Origin: Methylococcaceae bacterium
GTDB taxonomy: Bacteria > Pseudomonadota > Gammaproteobacteria > Methylococcales > Methylomonadaceae
Direction: 5' to 3'
Assembly (NCBI GenBank): GCA_021647585.1
Contig: JAKIUK010000005.1
Coordinates: forward strand, 24,555-88,554
Length of the DNA stretch: 64,000 nucleotides
Shown: positions 42,542-52,800 of the stretch, one piece after another
How positions within the stretch are numbered: the first letter of the stretch is position 1
How the letters are laid out: each line of letters starts with the position of its first letter
Notes under the pieces: generated by a model
What the model was told of the DNA's origin: nothing
Seen by the model: the letters and a program-made list of their open reading frames with translations, nothing else
Database searches by the model: none
Position numbers and translations under genes: made by a program

Positions 42542-43439
42542 ATATAATCACTCGAACAGCGTATTATTACTGATATTATGTATTGGCATTAACAAATTGC
42601 TCTGGGCTACTCCAATCACTTTTAATACTGCATTGCCTGTGGCGAAAAAAGAATTTATCTTCCGCCAGCAGTTTGTAATAAATCAATCAGGACATGATGC
42701 TAGTGAATCTGACCGGGACCGAACTGCATGGTCAGCTGTATCTGTCCTGGGTTTTGGCATCTCTAGAAAACTCGCCCTGTTTGGTGTACTGCCCTACGTT
42801 AATAAAAGTCTTAATATCACTGTTTCCGGGCGAAGTTTGAATCGACAAAGCGATGGGCTTGGAGATGTCAGCTTGTTTGGTCGTTATACTACCTATCAGA
42901 AAGACTGGCCGGGACGTACCATGCGCATCGCACCATTTGCCGGCTTCAAAGCTCCCACAGGCGAAACTGATGCCAATGACAATCTAGGCAGAATACCGTT
43001 CAGCGTGCAGTCTGGTTCCGGTTCTTGGGATGCCTTTGGCGGCATCGTAATGTCCTATCAAACGCTGGATTATGAAATAGATGGCCAGATTAGTTATCGA
43101 GGAAACGGTACCTCGAATGGTTTTTCAGCAGGTGATCAGTTGCGATTTGATTCCTCACTACAATATCGTCTGTGGCCAAAAACATTGACTAGCGATAGTT
43201 CAGGATTTCTTTATGGTGTATTGGAAAGCAATATATTATTTCACCAGAAAAACAGAACCCATAGTCAATCTGATCATAATTCAGGAGGAACCCAATGGTT
43301 TTTAACCCCAGGCTTACAATACGTCACCCGGCGGTTTGTCATTGAAACCGCTGTGCAAATTCCTGTCATTCAACAACTCAATGGCACGGCTCTGGAAAAT
43401 GATTTTACTGTTCGGACAGGGTTTCGTTTTAACTTTTAA
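42516..43439 (+). CDS. Outer-membrane beta-barrel, MetA-pathway transporter family
   Basis: Predicted outer-membrane barrel of the 'MetA-pathway of phenol degradation, putative' (transporter) type. The frame is open from 42411, but I start at the ATG at 42516 (AGAGG 8 bases upstream), giving 307 residues; it overlaps the HMA gene by 26 bp in another frame. A signal segment ends near LLWATP. Alternating beta strands (GISRKLALFGVLPYVNKS, PFAGFKAPTGETDANDN) and a terminal aromatic (FRFNF) fit a barrel. It may move substrate across the outer membrane for the operon. Confidence 0.7.
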   Translation: MNQMKLSSKYNHSNSVLLLILCIGINKLLWATPITFNTALPVAKKEFIFRQQFVINQSGHDASESDRDRTAWSAVSVLGFGISRKLALFGVLPYVNKSLNITVSGRSLNRQSDGLGDVSLFGRYTTYQKDWPGRTMRIAPFAGFKAPTGETDANDNLGRIPFSVQSGSGSWDAFGGIVMSYQTLDYEIDGQISYRGNGTSNGFSAGDQLRFDSSLQYRLWPKTLTSDSSGFLYGVLESNILFHQKNRTHSQSDHNSGGTQWFLTPGLQYVTRRFVIETAVQIPVIQQLNGTALENDFTVRTGFRFNF

Positions 43440-43466
43440 TCGTAGCTTAAATCTAAGGCATAAAGA

Positions 43467-44438
43467 ATGTTACTAAAGTTGTTAGCGTATTTGATGAGCA
43501 TAATTGTTGCTTTGATACTGATCGTCTGGATAGTCTGGATACCTTCAAGCAAAGAACCGGATTATCAATTTGTTAAAGCTTGGGGAGAAAAGGGATCAGC
43601 TCAAGGACAATTCAACGACCCTACCGGAATCGCAATCACTAAAACTGAGGTATTTGTCAGCGATGCGCGTAATGCACGCATTCAGGTTTTCGATTATGAG
43701 GGTAATTTCAAACGTCAGTTTGGCACAAAAGGAACAGGACCAGGATATCTGGGTCGCCCTATGAATATGTCTATCCATAATCGTGAACTCTACGTTGCCG
43801 ATTACTGGAACGATAGAATTCAGGTCTTTAGCCTGGATGGAGTTCCCCGTCGCAGTATCGGTAAACATGGGAATGGCCCAGGTGAATTTAACGCACCGAG
43901 TGGTGTAGCTGTTGCTTCAGATGGCAGCTTGTTTGTTGCTGATTTTTATAACCAACGTATTCAACATCTGAACACGGAAGGTGATTATATCCAACAATGG
44001 GGAAACACAGGCCAGACCGGAATTTGGTCTGGGGAATTCAATTATCCCACTGATGTTGCACTCAATAATAATGGTAACCTCTATATCGCAGATGGTTACA
44101 ATGACCGCATTCAAGTATTTTCCAATTCCGGCAAGTTTTTACACAAATGGGGAGGCCCTTTCGCTCTGAATATTTTTGGACCATTTAATGGTTGGTTCAT
44201 GACCGTTACTTCTATGGCAATTGATAAGTCAAATAATGTATTTGTGGTCGACTTTTACAACCACCGTATCCAAAAATTTGCTGCAGATGGAACATTCTTA
44301 ACCAGCTTTGGATCAGAAGGAAATAGGCCAGGGCAATTTCAACATCCTATTGCTGCGGCAGTTGCAGATGACGGTACAGTATTTGTTACTGATTTTGGCC
44401 ATAATAGAATCCAGAGATGGCATCCAGCAACACCATGA
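43467..44438 (+). CDS. NHL-repeat beta-propeller protein, membrane anchored
   Basis: Predicted periplasmic six-bladed propeller of 323 residues. An N-terminal membrane segment (about 4-27, LLKLLAYLMSIIVALILIVW) anchors it. NHL repeats recur about every 47-50 residues (NRIQVFSxxG, GQFNDPTGIAI, GEFNAPSGVAV, LYVADYWNDRIQVFS, GQFQHPIAAAV). NHL domains bind proteins, RNA or ligands; no catalytic motif is seen. It follows the outer-membrane gene by 27 bp and overlaps the MerR start by ATGA. Its link with metal resistance is unusual and not described to my knowledge. Confidence 0.85.
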   Translation: MLLKLLAYLMSIIVALILIVWIVWIPSSKEPDYQFVKAWGEKGSAQGQFNDPTGIAITKTEVFVSDARNARIQVFDYEGNFKRQFGTKGTGPGYLGRPMNMSIHNRELYVADYWNDRIQVFSLDGVPRRSIGKHGNGPGEFNAPSGVAVASDGSLFVADFYNQRIQHLNTEGDYIQQWGNTGQTGIWSGEFNYPTDVALNNNGNLYIADGYNDRIQVFSNSGKFLHKWGGPFALNIFGPFNGWFMTVTSMAIDKSNNVFVVDFYNHRIQKFAADGTFLTSFGSEGNRPGQFQHPIAAAVADDGTVFVTDFGHNRIQRWHPATP

Positions 44439-44848
44439 AAAATTATCAAATTGGCACCGTCGCAAAACAACTCAATATCAGCATTGATACCCTGCGCTAT
44501 TATGAAAAAATAGATTTATTGAAACCCGTTAATCGAAATAATGCAGGCATCAGATTATTTGATGAGTCAGATATTGCCAGAATACAATTTATTCAACGGG
44601 CAAAGTTGATGAATTTCACCCTGAGTGAGATAAATAACCTGCTTAAAATGCGCGAACACCCCCAACAAATGCGTGATGATGTGCGCAAATTGACCCAACA
44701 AAAACTAGATATTATTGAACGACAAATAACGCAGTTAAAAGTATTGCACCAAGAATTACAATCGTTAGTTACCGCCTGTTCGTGCAGCAAACAAGGCTGT
44801 GCTATTATTGAAGAAATTGAAAAGACGGGCAAACAATACAAACTTTAA
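44435..44848 (+). CDS. MerR-family metal-responsive regulator
   Basis: Metal-sensing activator. I start at the ATG at 44435 (MKNYQIGTVAKQL), which overlaps the NHL stop as ATGA; it gives 137 residues. N-terminal MerR winged helix (DTLRYYEKIDLLKP), dimer coil (about 75-112), and a C-terminal cysteine cluster ACSCSKQGCAIIEEIE, similar in place to ZntR/CadR metal sites. Probably binds the dyad at 42117-42135. Regulator last in its own operon is unusual; MerR genes are often divergent. Confidence 0.9.
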   Translation: MKNYQIGTVAKQLNISIDTLRYYEKIDLLKPVNRNNAGIRLFDESDIARIQFIQRAKLMNFTLSEINNLLKMREHPQQMRDDVRKLTQQKLDIIERQITQLKVLHQELQSLVTACSCSKQGCAIIEEIEKTGKQYKL

Positions 44849-45072
44849 GTTTATAGACTATAAACTTATTCTTAGCTATCCATACCTGCTTTTCATAATT
44901 AGAATGCCTATGGGGATAGTATAAAAGTAAATTCTATTTTGAAAAATTTTTTTACTCTATTTGAGTGAGCATCAACTAATAAACAACACCTACAAGGTAA
45001 TCATTTAAGGCGCTGCGAGCCCAATATCATTAGCGTAGTTGCTGGTTATTTAAATTCAACTTAAGGAAAATC

Positions 45073-45732
45073 ATGGCTAATGTAAACACAGATAAATTTA
45101 TAGAAAACAATAAATTATATGCAAGTGGTCAACAAGTGCATAAATCATCCCATCCCGGAGAACAACCGATCAATCCGGACAAACATGTGGCAGTTGTTGC
45201 CTGTATGGATGCACGACTTGATGTTGAGGATCTACTTGGCCTGCAAACCGGAGACGCTCATATCATCCGTAATGCTGGCGGTGTGGTGACAGACGATGCA
45301 ATTCGCTGCCTGATTATCTCACATCACCTACTCAACACGAATGAAATCATATTAATCCATCATACTCGCTGCGGCATGCTGGCTTTTAGCGATGACCTGC
45401 TCAAAGCTGGACTGGAAGGAGACCCAGCGGCTGAGGAACTACTGGGAAAAGCAACAGGTCGCAATTTTACAAGTTGCCACAACAGCTCTGCAACACCCGA
45501 CCAGTTTCATGCCTTTCGAGGTCCACTTGAGGCTCTCGATTCACCTCGTTGTGAGGAACAAATTGATCGTCTCACTTGGGATGTTCGACGCTCTATTTCC
45601 AGAATCATGAATCATCCTTGGATACCCACCTCTGGTCCTGACGCCTCAACAGTACGAGGATTCATCTACGATGTTGATACTGGAAAACTTGAGGAAGTGA
45701 GTTATCCTGGACCCATGGGTACCTTCGGCTGA
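45073..45732 (+). CDS. Beta-class carbonic anhydrase
   Basis: Interconverts CO2 and bicarbonate, zinc enzyme. The 219 residues show the zinc ligands C44 and the catalytic D46-R48 (ACMDARLD), H97 and C100 (HHTRCGM), like the small Rv1284-type beta-CA. A stretch of about 60 residues after the metal site (LLGKATGRNFTSCHNS) is longer than in the minimal family members. AAGGAAAATC precedes the ATG. No transporter is adjacent. Confidence 0.92.
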   Translation: MANVNTDKFIENNKLYASGQQVHKSSHPGEQPINPDKHVAVVACMDARLDVEDLLGLQTGDAHIIRNAGGVVTDDAIRCLIISHHLLNTNEIILIHHTRCGMLAFSDDLLKAGLEGDPAAEELLGKATGRNFTSCHNSSATPDQFHAFRGPLEALDSPRCEEQIDRLTWDVRRSISRIMNHPWIPTSGPDASTVRGFIYDVDTGKLEEVSYPGPMGTFG

Positions 45733-46222
45733 TAGTCTGCTTGAATGCTAACGCGACTCATCAATTCATAGGGTATTATTTTATATAATGTTATCTTTGG
45801 CAGGTGTAGGCTCAATACCATTAAATTAAGCACCTGGGCGCAGTACTTTAGCCTGCTTTTTTAGCTTTTAGCTATAATGAAGGCTAAAGCCTTAGCCCCC
45901 CACTATTTCCAGCTTATTTCTAAACTTAATGGCAGTGAGGTGTCGACTGGGTAGAGTGAGTAACGAAACCCAACACTTCAAAAAAACTGGGTTTCGCTCC
46001 CCACTCTACCCAGCCACATTTAAAACAAACATTATATTACAGACAGGAACTTCTGATAGCTCATAAAACGAAGTGACAATCTGTCTCTGAGTTGTTTCAA
46101 ATCTGTTTGGGGTATAATATGCTAACTTATAAGTTATTGGTTGCTATGGCTTAACACAATACACCTGCCAAAATGCTAAAAAAACCAGCGTTAATCTTTA
46201 ATTTTAATTACGAGAACACGCC
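45733..46222. other. 490-bp gap with hairpin repeats, no gene
   Basis: Contains the palindrome at 45947-46013 and a short AAGGCTAAAGCCTT dyad near 45888. No reading frame, RNA gene or mobile-element ends with target duplication were recognised; the promoter of the gene at 46223 must lie here. Confidence 0.4.
45947..46013. repeat. 67-bp imperfect palindrome
   Basis: CTGGGTAGAGTGAGTAACGA and its imperfect inverse ending GCTCCCCACTCTACCCAG, with ACCCAACACTTCAAAAAAAC at the centre. It resembles dispersed palindromic repeats common in gammaproteobacteria. It does not end in a T-run. Confidence 0.6.
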
Positions 46223-46993
46223 ATGACACCAATAGCAGCGCATAAAATTAATCTTTGCAGCCAAGGTATCGCTTTAAAAGCATTATTTTCTGGCTATCTG
46301 ACTGTAGTTGCTATTGGATATATCATGGCGATGGTACAAATCCAATTTACCCATGGCATGGCCGATGGCAAAATGGGGCTATCAGTTGATGATATTGTAT
46401 ACAGTTACCATGGCAAACGATCTGGATCGGTTATAGAAACCAAACTTAATGGTTCGATGAAATTAATGACCTCAGAACAGAATCGATTAAAGATTATTAA
46501 CTGGATTCATAAGGGGGCGAATGAAAAAGCATTTTATGATACGGGAATTCGGGAAATAATGAATAACAGCTGTATCAAGTGCCACAATGAAGCAACCAAT
46601 CTCCCCATTCCTGATTTCACTATCTTTGAAAATGTGGCTGCACGAGCCAAGACAGATACTGGAGCAAGCTTTTCATCACTTGCTCGTGTTTCTCATATTC
46701 ACTTGTTTGGTATCGCCTTTATTTTTATGTTTGTGGGTTTGATATTCAGTCTGGCCGCCGGTGTGCCAAAATATCTCAAAGCAACAGTTATAGTAATACC
46801 TTATGTCTTTTTAGTCCTTGATATTACCTCATGGTGGCTAACCAAGCTAAACCCTAATTTTGCATGGCTCACTATCATAGGGGGCAGCATGATGGGACTC
46901 TCATTTATATTCATGTGGGTTGTATCCATGTATGAAATGTGGGTTATGCCACGCATACACAGTGATGACCGTGATGCCTTACAGGATGAATAA
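46223..46993 (+). CDS. Membrane protein with single CxxCH haem motif
   Basis: Not recognised as a named family. It has 256 residues with one membrane segment near 16-38, a periplasmic domain (about 45-150) containing NSCIKCHNEA, one covalent haem c site, and three further membrane segments (about 155-178, 184-205 and 213-238). It is probably a membrane-bound cytochrome; its electron partner is unknown. It converges with zntA across a perfect hairpin at 47004-47033. Confidence 0.7.
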   Translation: MTPIAAHKINLCSQGIALKALFSGYLTVVAIGYIMAMVQIQFTHGMADGKMGLSVDDIVYSYHGKRSGSVIETKLNGSMKLMTSEQNRLKIINWIHKGANEKAFYDTGIREIMNNSCIKCHNEATNLPIPDFTIFENVAARAKTDTGASFSSLARVSHIHLFGIAFIFMFVGLIFSLAAGVPKYLKATVIVIPYVFLVLDITSWWLTKLNPNFAWLTIIGGSMMGLSFIFMWVVSMYEMWVMPRIHSDDRDALQDE

Positions 46994-47003
46994 TTAAAGG
47001 ACT

Positions 47004-47033
47004 TTAGCCGCGACCGAAGCAAGTCGCGGCTAA
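47004..47033. terminator. Bidirectional hairpin between converging genes
   Basis: TTAGCCGCGAC and its perfect inverse with an 8-base loop sit between the stop at 46993 (+) and the stop at 47044 (-). Placement suits a shared terminator; no strong T-run is present. Confidence 0.55.
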
Positions 47034-47043
47034 CATAATAGTT

Positions 47044-49359
47044 TTAACTTCCTTTAGGTTTTAATAACCTTAAACCATTTGCCACTACCAGCAAAGAGGC
47101 TCCAGTATCTGCTGCTATGGCTTGCCATAATGTTGCCATACCAGCAAAGGCTAAAACTGCGAAGACAGCTTTAAGTGTGAGTGCAAAGACAATATTTTGC
47201 CTGATTATACGCAATGTTCTTTTTGAGTGCTGAATCAGCCAGGGCAATTTGGACAGGTCATCACCCATCAAAGCAATATCGGCTGTCTCTATCGCAGCAT
47301 CCGAACCCATCACACCCATGGCAATACCTAAATTGGCTCTACCTAACGCAGGCGCATCATTAATTCCATCACCAATCATTGCAACATTGTCATATTGTTC
47401 TACCATTTGGCTGACAACTTCAACCTTGTCAGCAGGAAGCAATTCAGCATGCACTTCATCTATCCCGCAAGCCTTAGCAATATTTTCAGCAGTCACCTGA
47501 TTATCGCCTGTTAACATGGCGAGATGTTGAATGCCATTTTGTTTAAGGGATTTTAAAACCAATCTGATTTGTGGCCTAGGCTGGTCGGCAATTGCGATCA
47601 AACCACAAACATGTTGATCGTTACCAATGGCGATCACTGTTTTCCCTGTCTGTTCTAATACTATTGCCTGCTGACTAATTTCTGATGTTTCCTGGCCGCG
47701 CTCTAATAAATAGCGCCGGGAACCCAACCAAAAATCTTTACCATTAAATAAGCCTGTTACCCCTTTACCTGGTAAAACAGTCACATCTTCAGCATGGGCG
47801 ATACTTACATCTTGTGCTTCGCAATAGTCCAAAATAGCTTTGGCTAACGGATGGTTACTGCGTGATTCTAATGCAGCGGCACGGCTGAGCAGCTCGTCTT
47901 GACTATGGTTATTATAGGGATAAAGCCCTGTGACTACAGGCTTACCCTGAGTTAATGTACCTGTTTTGTCAAAGGCTATTGCATTGAGATGGGCAGGTGC
48001 TTCTATATAAATACCGCCCTTTATCAAGATACCTTGCCTAGCTGCACAGGCCAAGGCGGCAACAATACTTACAGGGGTTGAAATAACCAGCGCACAAGGA
48101 CAAGAAATCACCAGTAAAACCAATGCTTTATACAACCATACTTGCCATATACCGGCAAAAAACAAGGGCGGAATAACAAATACTGCGATGGCTAAAACCA
48201 TCACAATAGGCGTATAGATACGGGCAAATTTCTCTACCCACTGCTCTGCTTCTGCACGTTTGCTATGGGCATCTTCAACCAGACGTATTATATGTGCCAG
48301 TGTAGTATCGGAGGCAAGTTTAGTTGCTTTAATCTCTAACACGGCTTCACCATTAATACTTCCCGCGAAAACTTCATCCCCCGTTTGTTTAGTAACAGGA
48401 ACACTTTCACCAGTAATGGGCGCTTGATTAACTGAGCTAATGCCCGTTATCACTTCACCATCCAGTGGAATTTTTTCACCGGGTTTAACAATAAACACAG
48501 TACCTATAGCCACTGTAGCAGTCGGTACATTTTCTTCCTGTGCACTTTCACCCTTGACAGTCACCGTAGATGGAGCCAAATCTAATAGCGCTTCAACTGC
48601 GTTGCGAGCTCGCCCTATACTCCAGCTTTCAATTGCCAGTGACAAAGAAAATAAAAAACTGACTGCGGCTGCTTCAAACCATTCATTGATAAATATAGCA
48701 CCAATAATAGCGACCAGCATCAGCAAATTCATATCGGCACGCAGTCGTTTTAACGCATAAAATGCTTTTACCATAACGTGGCGAACACCAAAAATAATGG
48801 CCAATCCATAGGCTATCTTTTCAGCCAGCGGCATCGTTTGTGGACTATGAGCGTTTAATAGATGTTTAAGATATTGCAGCAAATCCTGCCATGAATAACT
48901 CCAGGTTTCGGGCGTTTGAAAAAATTGTTGAAGATTGACGAAACCAGCAGCGATAACAACATGTATCACTATTCCGGCAATAATGCACAGGCCACTGAGC
49001 GTTGTATAAACAGTCTGTGATCGTTGCCGCTGGCTAATATCTGTTTGTGTTTCTCCAGGTTTCCAGCGCGTAGCTTTCATTCCGGTTGCTGCAACGGCTT
49101 TAATGATGGCTTTGTCAGACACTGGTTTAGCATCTGCAATAATAGTCATACGACCGTTAATCACATCAAAAGCTAACATGTCAGCACCACCGGCTATAGG
49201 GCCGATTTCTGACTTTAAAATAGTGACTTCTTCAACACAGTCCAGCCCTTCTATTTTAAAGGTTATGCCTTTTGTGGACATAGCTTCAGGAGGCAGCTGA
49301 TTCTCTGTTGGCTCGTGATGACAGCAATGGTTAGTTTCCAAATGATTAGATTCGCTCAT
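47044..49359 (-). CDS. zntA: Heavy-metal P1B-type ATPase (ZntA/CadA-like)
   Basis: Exports Zn(II), Cd(II), Pb(II) or a similar metal from the cytoplasm, 771 residues. N-terminal His/Cys-rich head (HLETNHCCHHEPTE), an HMA domain whose site is GLDCVEEV rather than the usual DCAAC, eight membrane segments, the SCPCALVIS channel motif, phosphorylation loop DKTGTLTQGKP and hinge GDGINDAPALG. Its stop is the end of a czcC-czcB-czcA-PII-zntA string; the gap from the PII-like gene is only 21 bp. The metal choice within the zinc group is not certain. Confidence 0.93.
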   Translation of the reverse strand: MSESNHLETNHCCHHEPTENQLPPEAMSTKGITFKIEGLDCVEEVTILKSEIGPIAGGADMLAFDVINGRMTIIADAKPVSDKAIIKAVAATGMKATRWKPGETQTDISQRQRSQTVYTTLSGLCIIAGIVIHVVIAAGFVNLQQFFQTPETWSYSWQDLLQYLKHLLNAHSPQTMPLAEKIAYGLAIIFGVRHVMVKAFYALKRLRADMNLLMLVAIIGAIFINEWFEAAAVSFLFSLSLAIESWSIGRARNAVEALLDLAPSTVTVKGESAQEENVPTATVAIGTVFIVKPGEKIPLDGEVITGISSVNQAPITGESVPVTKQTGDEVFAGSINGEAVLEIKATKLASDTTLAHIIRLVEDAHSKRAEAEQWVEKFARIYTPIVMVLAIAVFVIPPLFFAGIWQVWLYKALVLLVISCPCALVISTPVSIVAALACAARQGILIKGGIYIEAPAHLNAIAFDKTGTLTQGKPVVTGLYPYNNHSQDELLSRAAALESRSNHPLAKAILDYCEAQDVSIAHAEDVTVLPGKGVTGLFNGKDFWLGSRRYLLERGQETSEISQQAIVLEQTGKTVIAIGNDQHVCGLIAIADQPRPQIRLVLKSLKQNGIQHLAMLTGDNQVTAENIAKACGIDEVHAELLPADKVEVVSQMVEQYDNVAMIGDGINDAPALGRANLGIAMGVMGSDAAIETADIALMGDDLSKLPWLIQHSKRTLRIIRQNIVFALTLKAVFAVLAFAGMATLWQAIAADTGASLLVVANGLRLLKPKGS

Positions 49360-49380
49360 AATTTTAAGGCCAAATTAAGG

Positions 49381-49722
49381 TTAAATTGCTATTTCTCCGG
49401 TATCACCTGTGCTAATACGAACCGCTTCCATAATGGGTAACACATAGATTTTCCCGTCTCCTCTAAGACCGGTATGCGCACTTTCCTGCAATGCTGGAAT
49501 GACCTGTTCGACAAGAGCATCGGAACAGGCTATTTCCAGTTTTAAGCGTGAGACCAAGCCATAATTGTCGCTATCAAAGACAGCATCTGAAGTTTTTTTA
49601 CGGCTACGTCCACAACCGCGCATTTCTAACACACTGATTCCCGATAATCCTGCTATTTTATGTAATGTCAGCATAACATTCTCAAGTTTGTGGGGCTTTA
49701 TATAGGCTATAACTTGTTTCAT
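49381..49722 (-). CDS. PII-like signal protein in a metal-efflux operon
   Basis: Small trimeric PII-superfamily protein of 113 residues. The C-terminal signature TGLRGDGKIYVLPIMEAVRI, followed by STGDTGE, matches PII, but the T-loop tyrosine (uridylylation site) is not in the usual place. It sits between czcA and zntA (84-bp and 21-bp gaps) with no nitrogen gene nearby. PII-like proteins are known beside some transporters as ligand-binding regulators; here a role in gating the RND pump or ATPase is possible but unproven. Confidence 0.8.
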   Translation of the reverse strand: MKQVIAYIKPHKLENVMLTLHKIAGLSGISVLEMRGCGRSRKKTSDAVFDSDNYGLVSRLKLEIACSDALVEQVIPALQESAHTGLRGDGKIYVLPIMEAVRISTGDTGEIAI

Positions 49723-49806
49723 AATACTTACTCATCTATTAACTATTTAAGAATTAGATATTGCCCGAACTAGATAGCAACTGAATCTGAATTCAGGCAA
49801 TATTGA

Positions 49807-52800
49807 CTATTTAGATTGATCTCCCTCCGTTGCAAACCATTTATATAATGCCGGTATAACCAATAAAGTCAGTAAGGTTGAGGTCACAAGACCGCCAACA
49901 ACCACTGTTGCTAAAGGCTTTTGCACCTCAGAGCCAGTTCCTGATGCGAGTAACAACGGAATTAACCCTAATGCCGTGGTAATGGCTGTCATCAAAACAG
50001 GTCTTACTCTTAAACAAGCGCCTTTAATGGAGGCTTCATCAATAGGAATACCGTCTTTTACCAACTGGTTTAAATAGGTCATTAGCACCATGCCATTACC
50101 TAAGGCAATACCAAATAATGCGATAAAACCAACGGAGGCAGGGACAGACAGATTTTGCCCACTAATCCACAAAGCAATCACCCCACCCACCAATGCCAAA
50201 GGAATATTCAGTAAAATCAGAGCCGCATTTTTTAACGAACCAAAACTGCTATAAAGTAACAAAGAGACTATGAGTAAAGTGATGGGGACTACAATCGCCA
50301 AACGCTTATTGGCTTCTTGTTGTAGCCTGAACTCACCACCCCAAGTGGTAAAATAACCAGGAGGTAGCTTTACTTTACTATCAATCACTTGCTGAGCTTC
50401 TTCAACAAAAGACACAATATCCCTGCCAATAACATTGGCTTGTATACTGATAAATCGCTGGTTATTCTCTCGGGTGATTTGCCTAGGACCAACAATCTCC
50501 TTAATAGTCGCAATCTGTGCTAAAGGCACTTTGATACCATCAGGGCCGCTAACCAGTAGATTACGAATGGCCTCGATACTATCCCGGTCTTTCTTTTGAT
50601 AACGAACCAGAATGTCAAAGCGTCGAATCCCCTCAAATACTTGTCCTGCGGTGGTGCCACCAATAGCAATTTTAATCACATCTTGAACATCCGCTAAATT
50701 AAGACCATAACGTGCAATTGCCAAACGATCGGGGATAATAACTAATTGAGGTGTTCCTGATACCTGGTCTACTTTAATATCCGCTGCTCCTGCAACTTTT
50801 TTAACCACAGCAGCGATTTCATCCGCCTTGGCTTTAAGTTGTGCTAAATCATCACCAAATAATTTAATCGCCAGTTCTGCTTTAATCCCCTCCAGCAACT
50901 CGTCAACACTCATTTCAATAGGTTGAGTTAAATTAGCGGTAATACCAGGAAGTTTGGCAACGGTTTCACGAATCTTCATTTCAATAAATTCCTGATTGCC
51001 AGGCTCTCGCCATTCATCTTTATCTTTAAGAATGACATACATTTCAGCTGAATTGATAGGGTCAGCATGCGCCCCTACCTCGCCTCGACCGATACGACTG
51101 GTGACTTCAACCACTTCGGGAATCTTTAATAAACGCCTTTCCACAATTGAGGTATTACGTTTACTTTCATTAATAGAAATTGAGGGAGCCATGGTCAGTT
51201 GTACCACGATAGTGCCTTCCTGTAGTTTTGGGGTAAATTCAGATCCCAGAAAAGGAAACACAGCCATACCTAACAGCAACAATCCGCCAGAGGTAATAAC
51301 AGCGACTTTTCTATTATTAACAAAGTATTCAACAGCGGGACGATAGGGTTTTAACAACGCATTGAGGATACGCTCATCTAATCCCATCTTCCCTTGCGCA
51401 TCTACTGATTTCCGTCGCATTAATAAGTCTGATAGCACCGGAGCCAGAAAAAGCGCATAAATCAACGAGCCTAACATGGCTAATGAAACAGTATAAGCTA
51501 ACGGTCTAAAGGTTTTACCTTCCACACCCTCTAAAGTAAATAAAGGTAAAAATACAATAATGATAATGGCAATAGCAAATAATATAGGTTGTCCCACCTC
51601 TCGACAGGCTCTACCGACTACGTGCAAACGTGACTCTTCCGGGTTTGATTCTCGCAATAAGCGATCCACATTCTCTACCATAACAATAGTGCCATCCACC
51701 ATCATTCCAATTGCGATAGCCAGTCCACCTAGTGACATTAAATTAGCTGACATACCAAGCATTCCCATGGCGATAAAAGCAAACATCACCGAAAAAGGAA
51801 TTGAAAGAGCCACTACCAGGCTGGGACGAAAACCACCCATAAACACCAGCAACACCAAAGCAACCAGAATAATACCTTGTATCAGTGCACTACTAACTGT
51901 ACTAACAGCCGATTCAACAATATCTTTCTGTTGATAATAAGGCACGATACTGACACCTTCTGGCAAGGTTTTATTAATATTCTGGATTTTTTGTTCAACG
52001 CGTTCTATCACTGTTGAGGCATTGGTGCCATACAATTTAATGGCCATTCCCGCAACCACTTCTCCTTCACCATTACGGGTCTGTAGTCCTCGTCTAATTG
52101 CACCGCCAATTTTAATTTCAGCCAGTTCCGATAAATAAACAGGGCGGCCATCTACTGTTTTAACTACAATATTTTCAATGTCAGATATCCCTTTTGCCAA
52201 ACCTACCGAGCGAATGATGAACTGCTCACTGTTTTTCTCCAGATATTGCGCACCCACATTGAGGTTATTGGCACGAACACGTTCAATTAACTCATTTAAA
52301 GTCACCTTATAACGCAATAAAGCATCAGGTTGTACAACGATATGATATTGCTTCTCAAACCCCCCAATACCCAAAACTTCTGTGACCCCTTTAACCGTTT
52401 GCAAATTGAATTTAACAATCCAGTCCTGCATAGAACGTAAATCTTCTAATGAATATTTTTGAGTATCATCTTTAAGATAGTAAAAAAGCACCAGCCCCAT
52501 CCCTGTTGATATAGGTCCCATCGATGGCTCACCAAAACTGGATGGAATCTGATCACGCGCTTCCTGTAATCGTTCGCCTACCAACTGCCGGGCAAAATAG
52601 ATACTGACATCATCCTCAAAATAGACATTAACAACCGATAGACCGAAATTTGAAACAGAACGAATTTTCTCAATGCTAGGTAATCCCGTCATGGCCGCTT
52701 CAACAGGATAGGTCACATACATTTCAATTTCTTCAGGTGCTAAGCCATCAGTAATGGTGAATATTTGCACCAGATTTGGAGAAACATCAGGAAAGGCATC

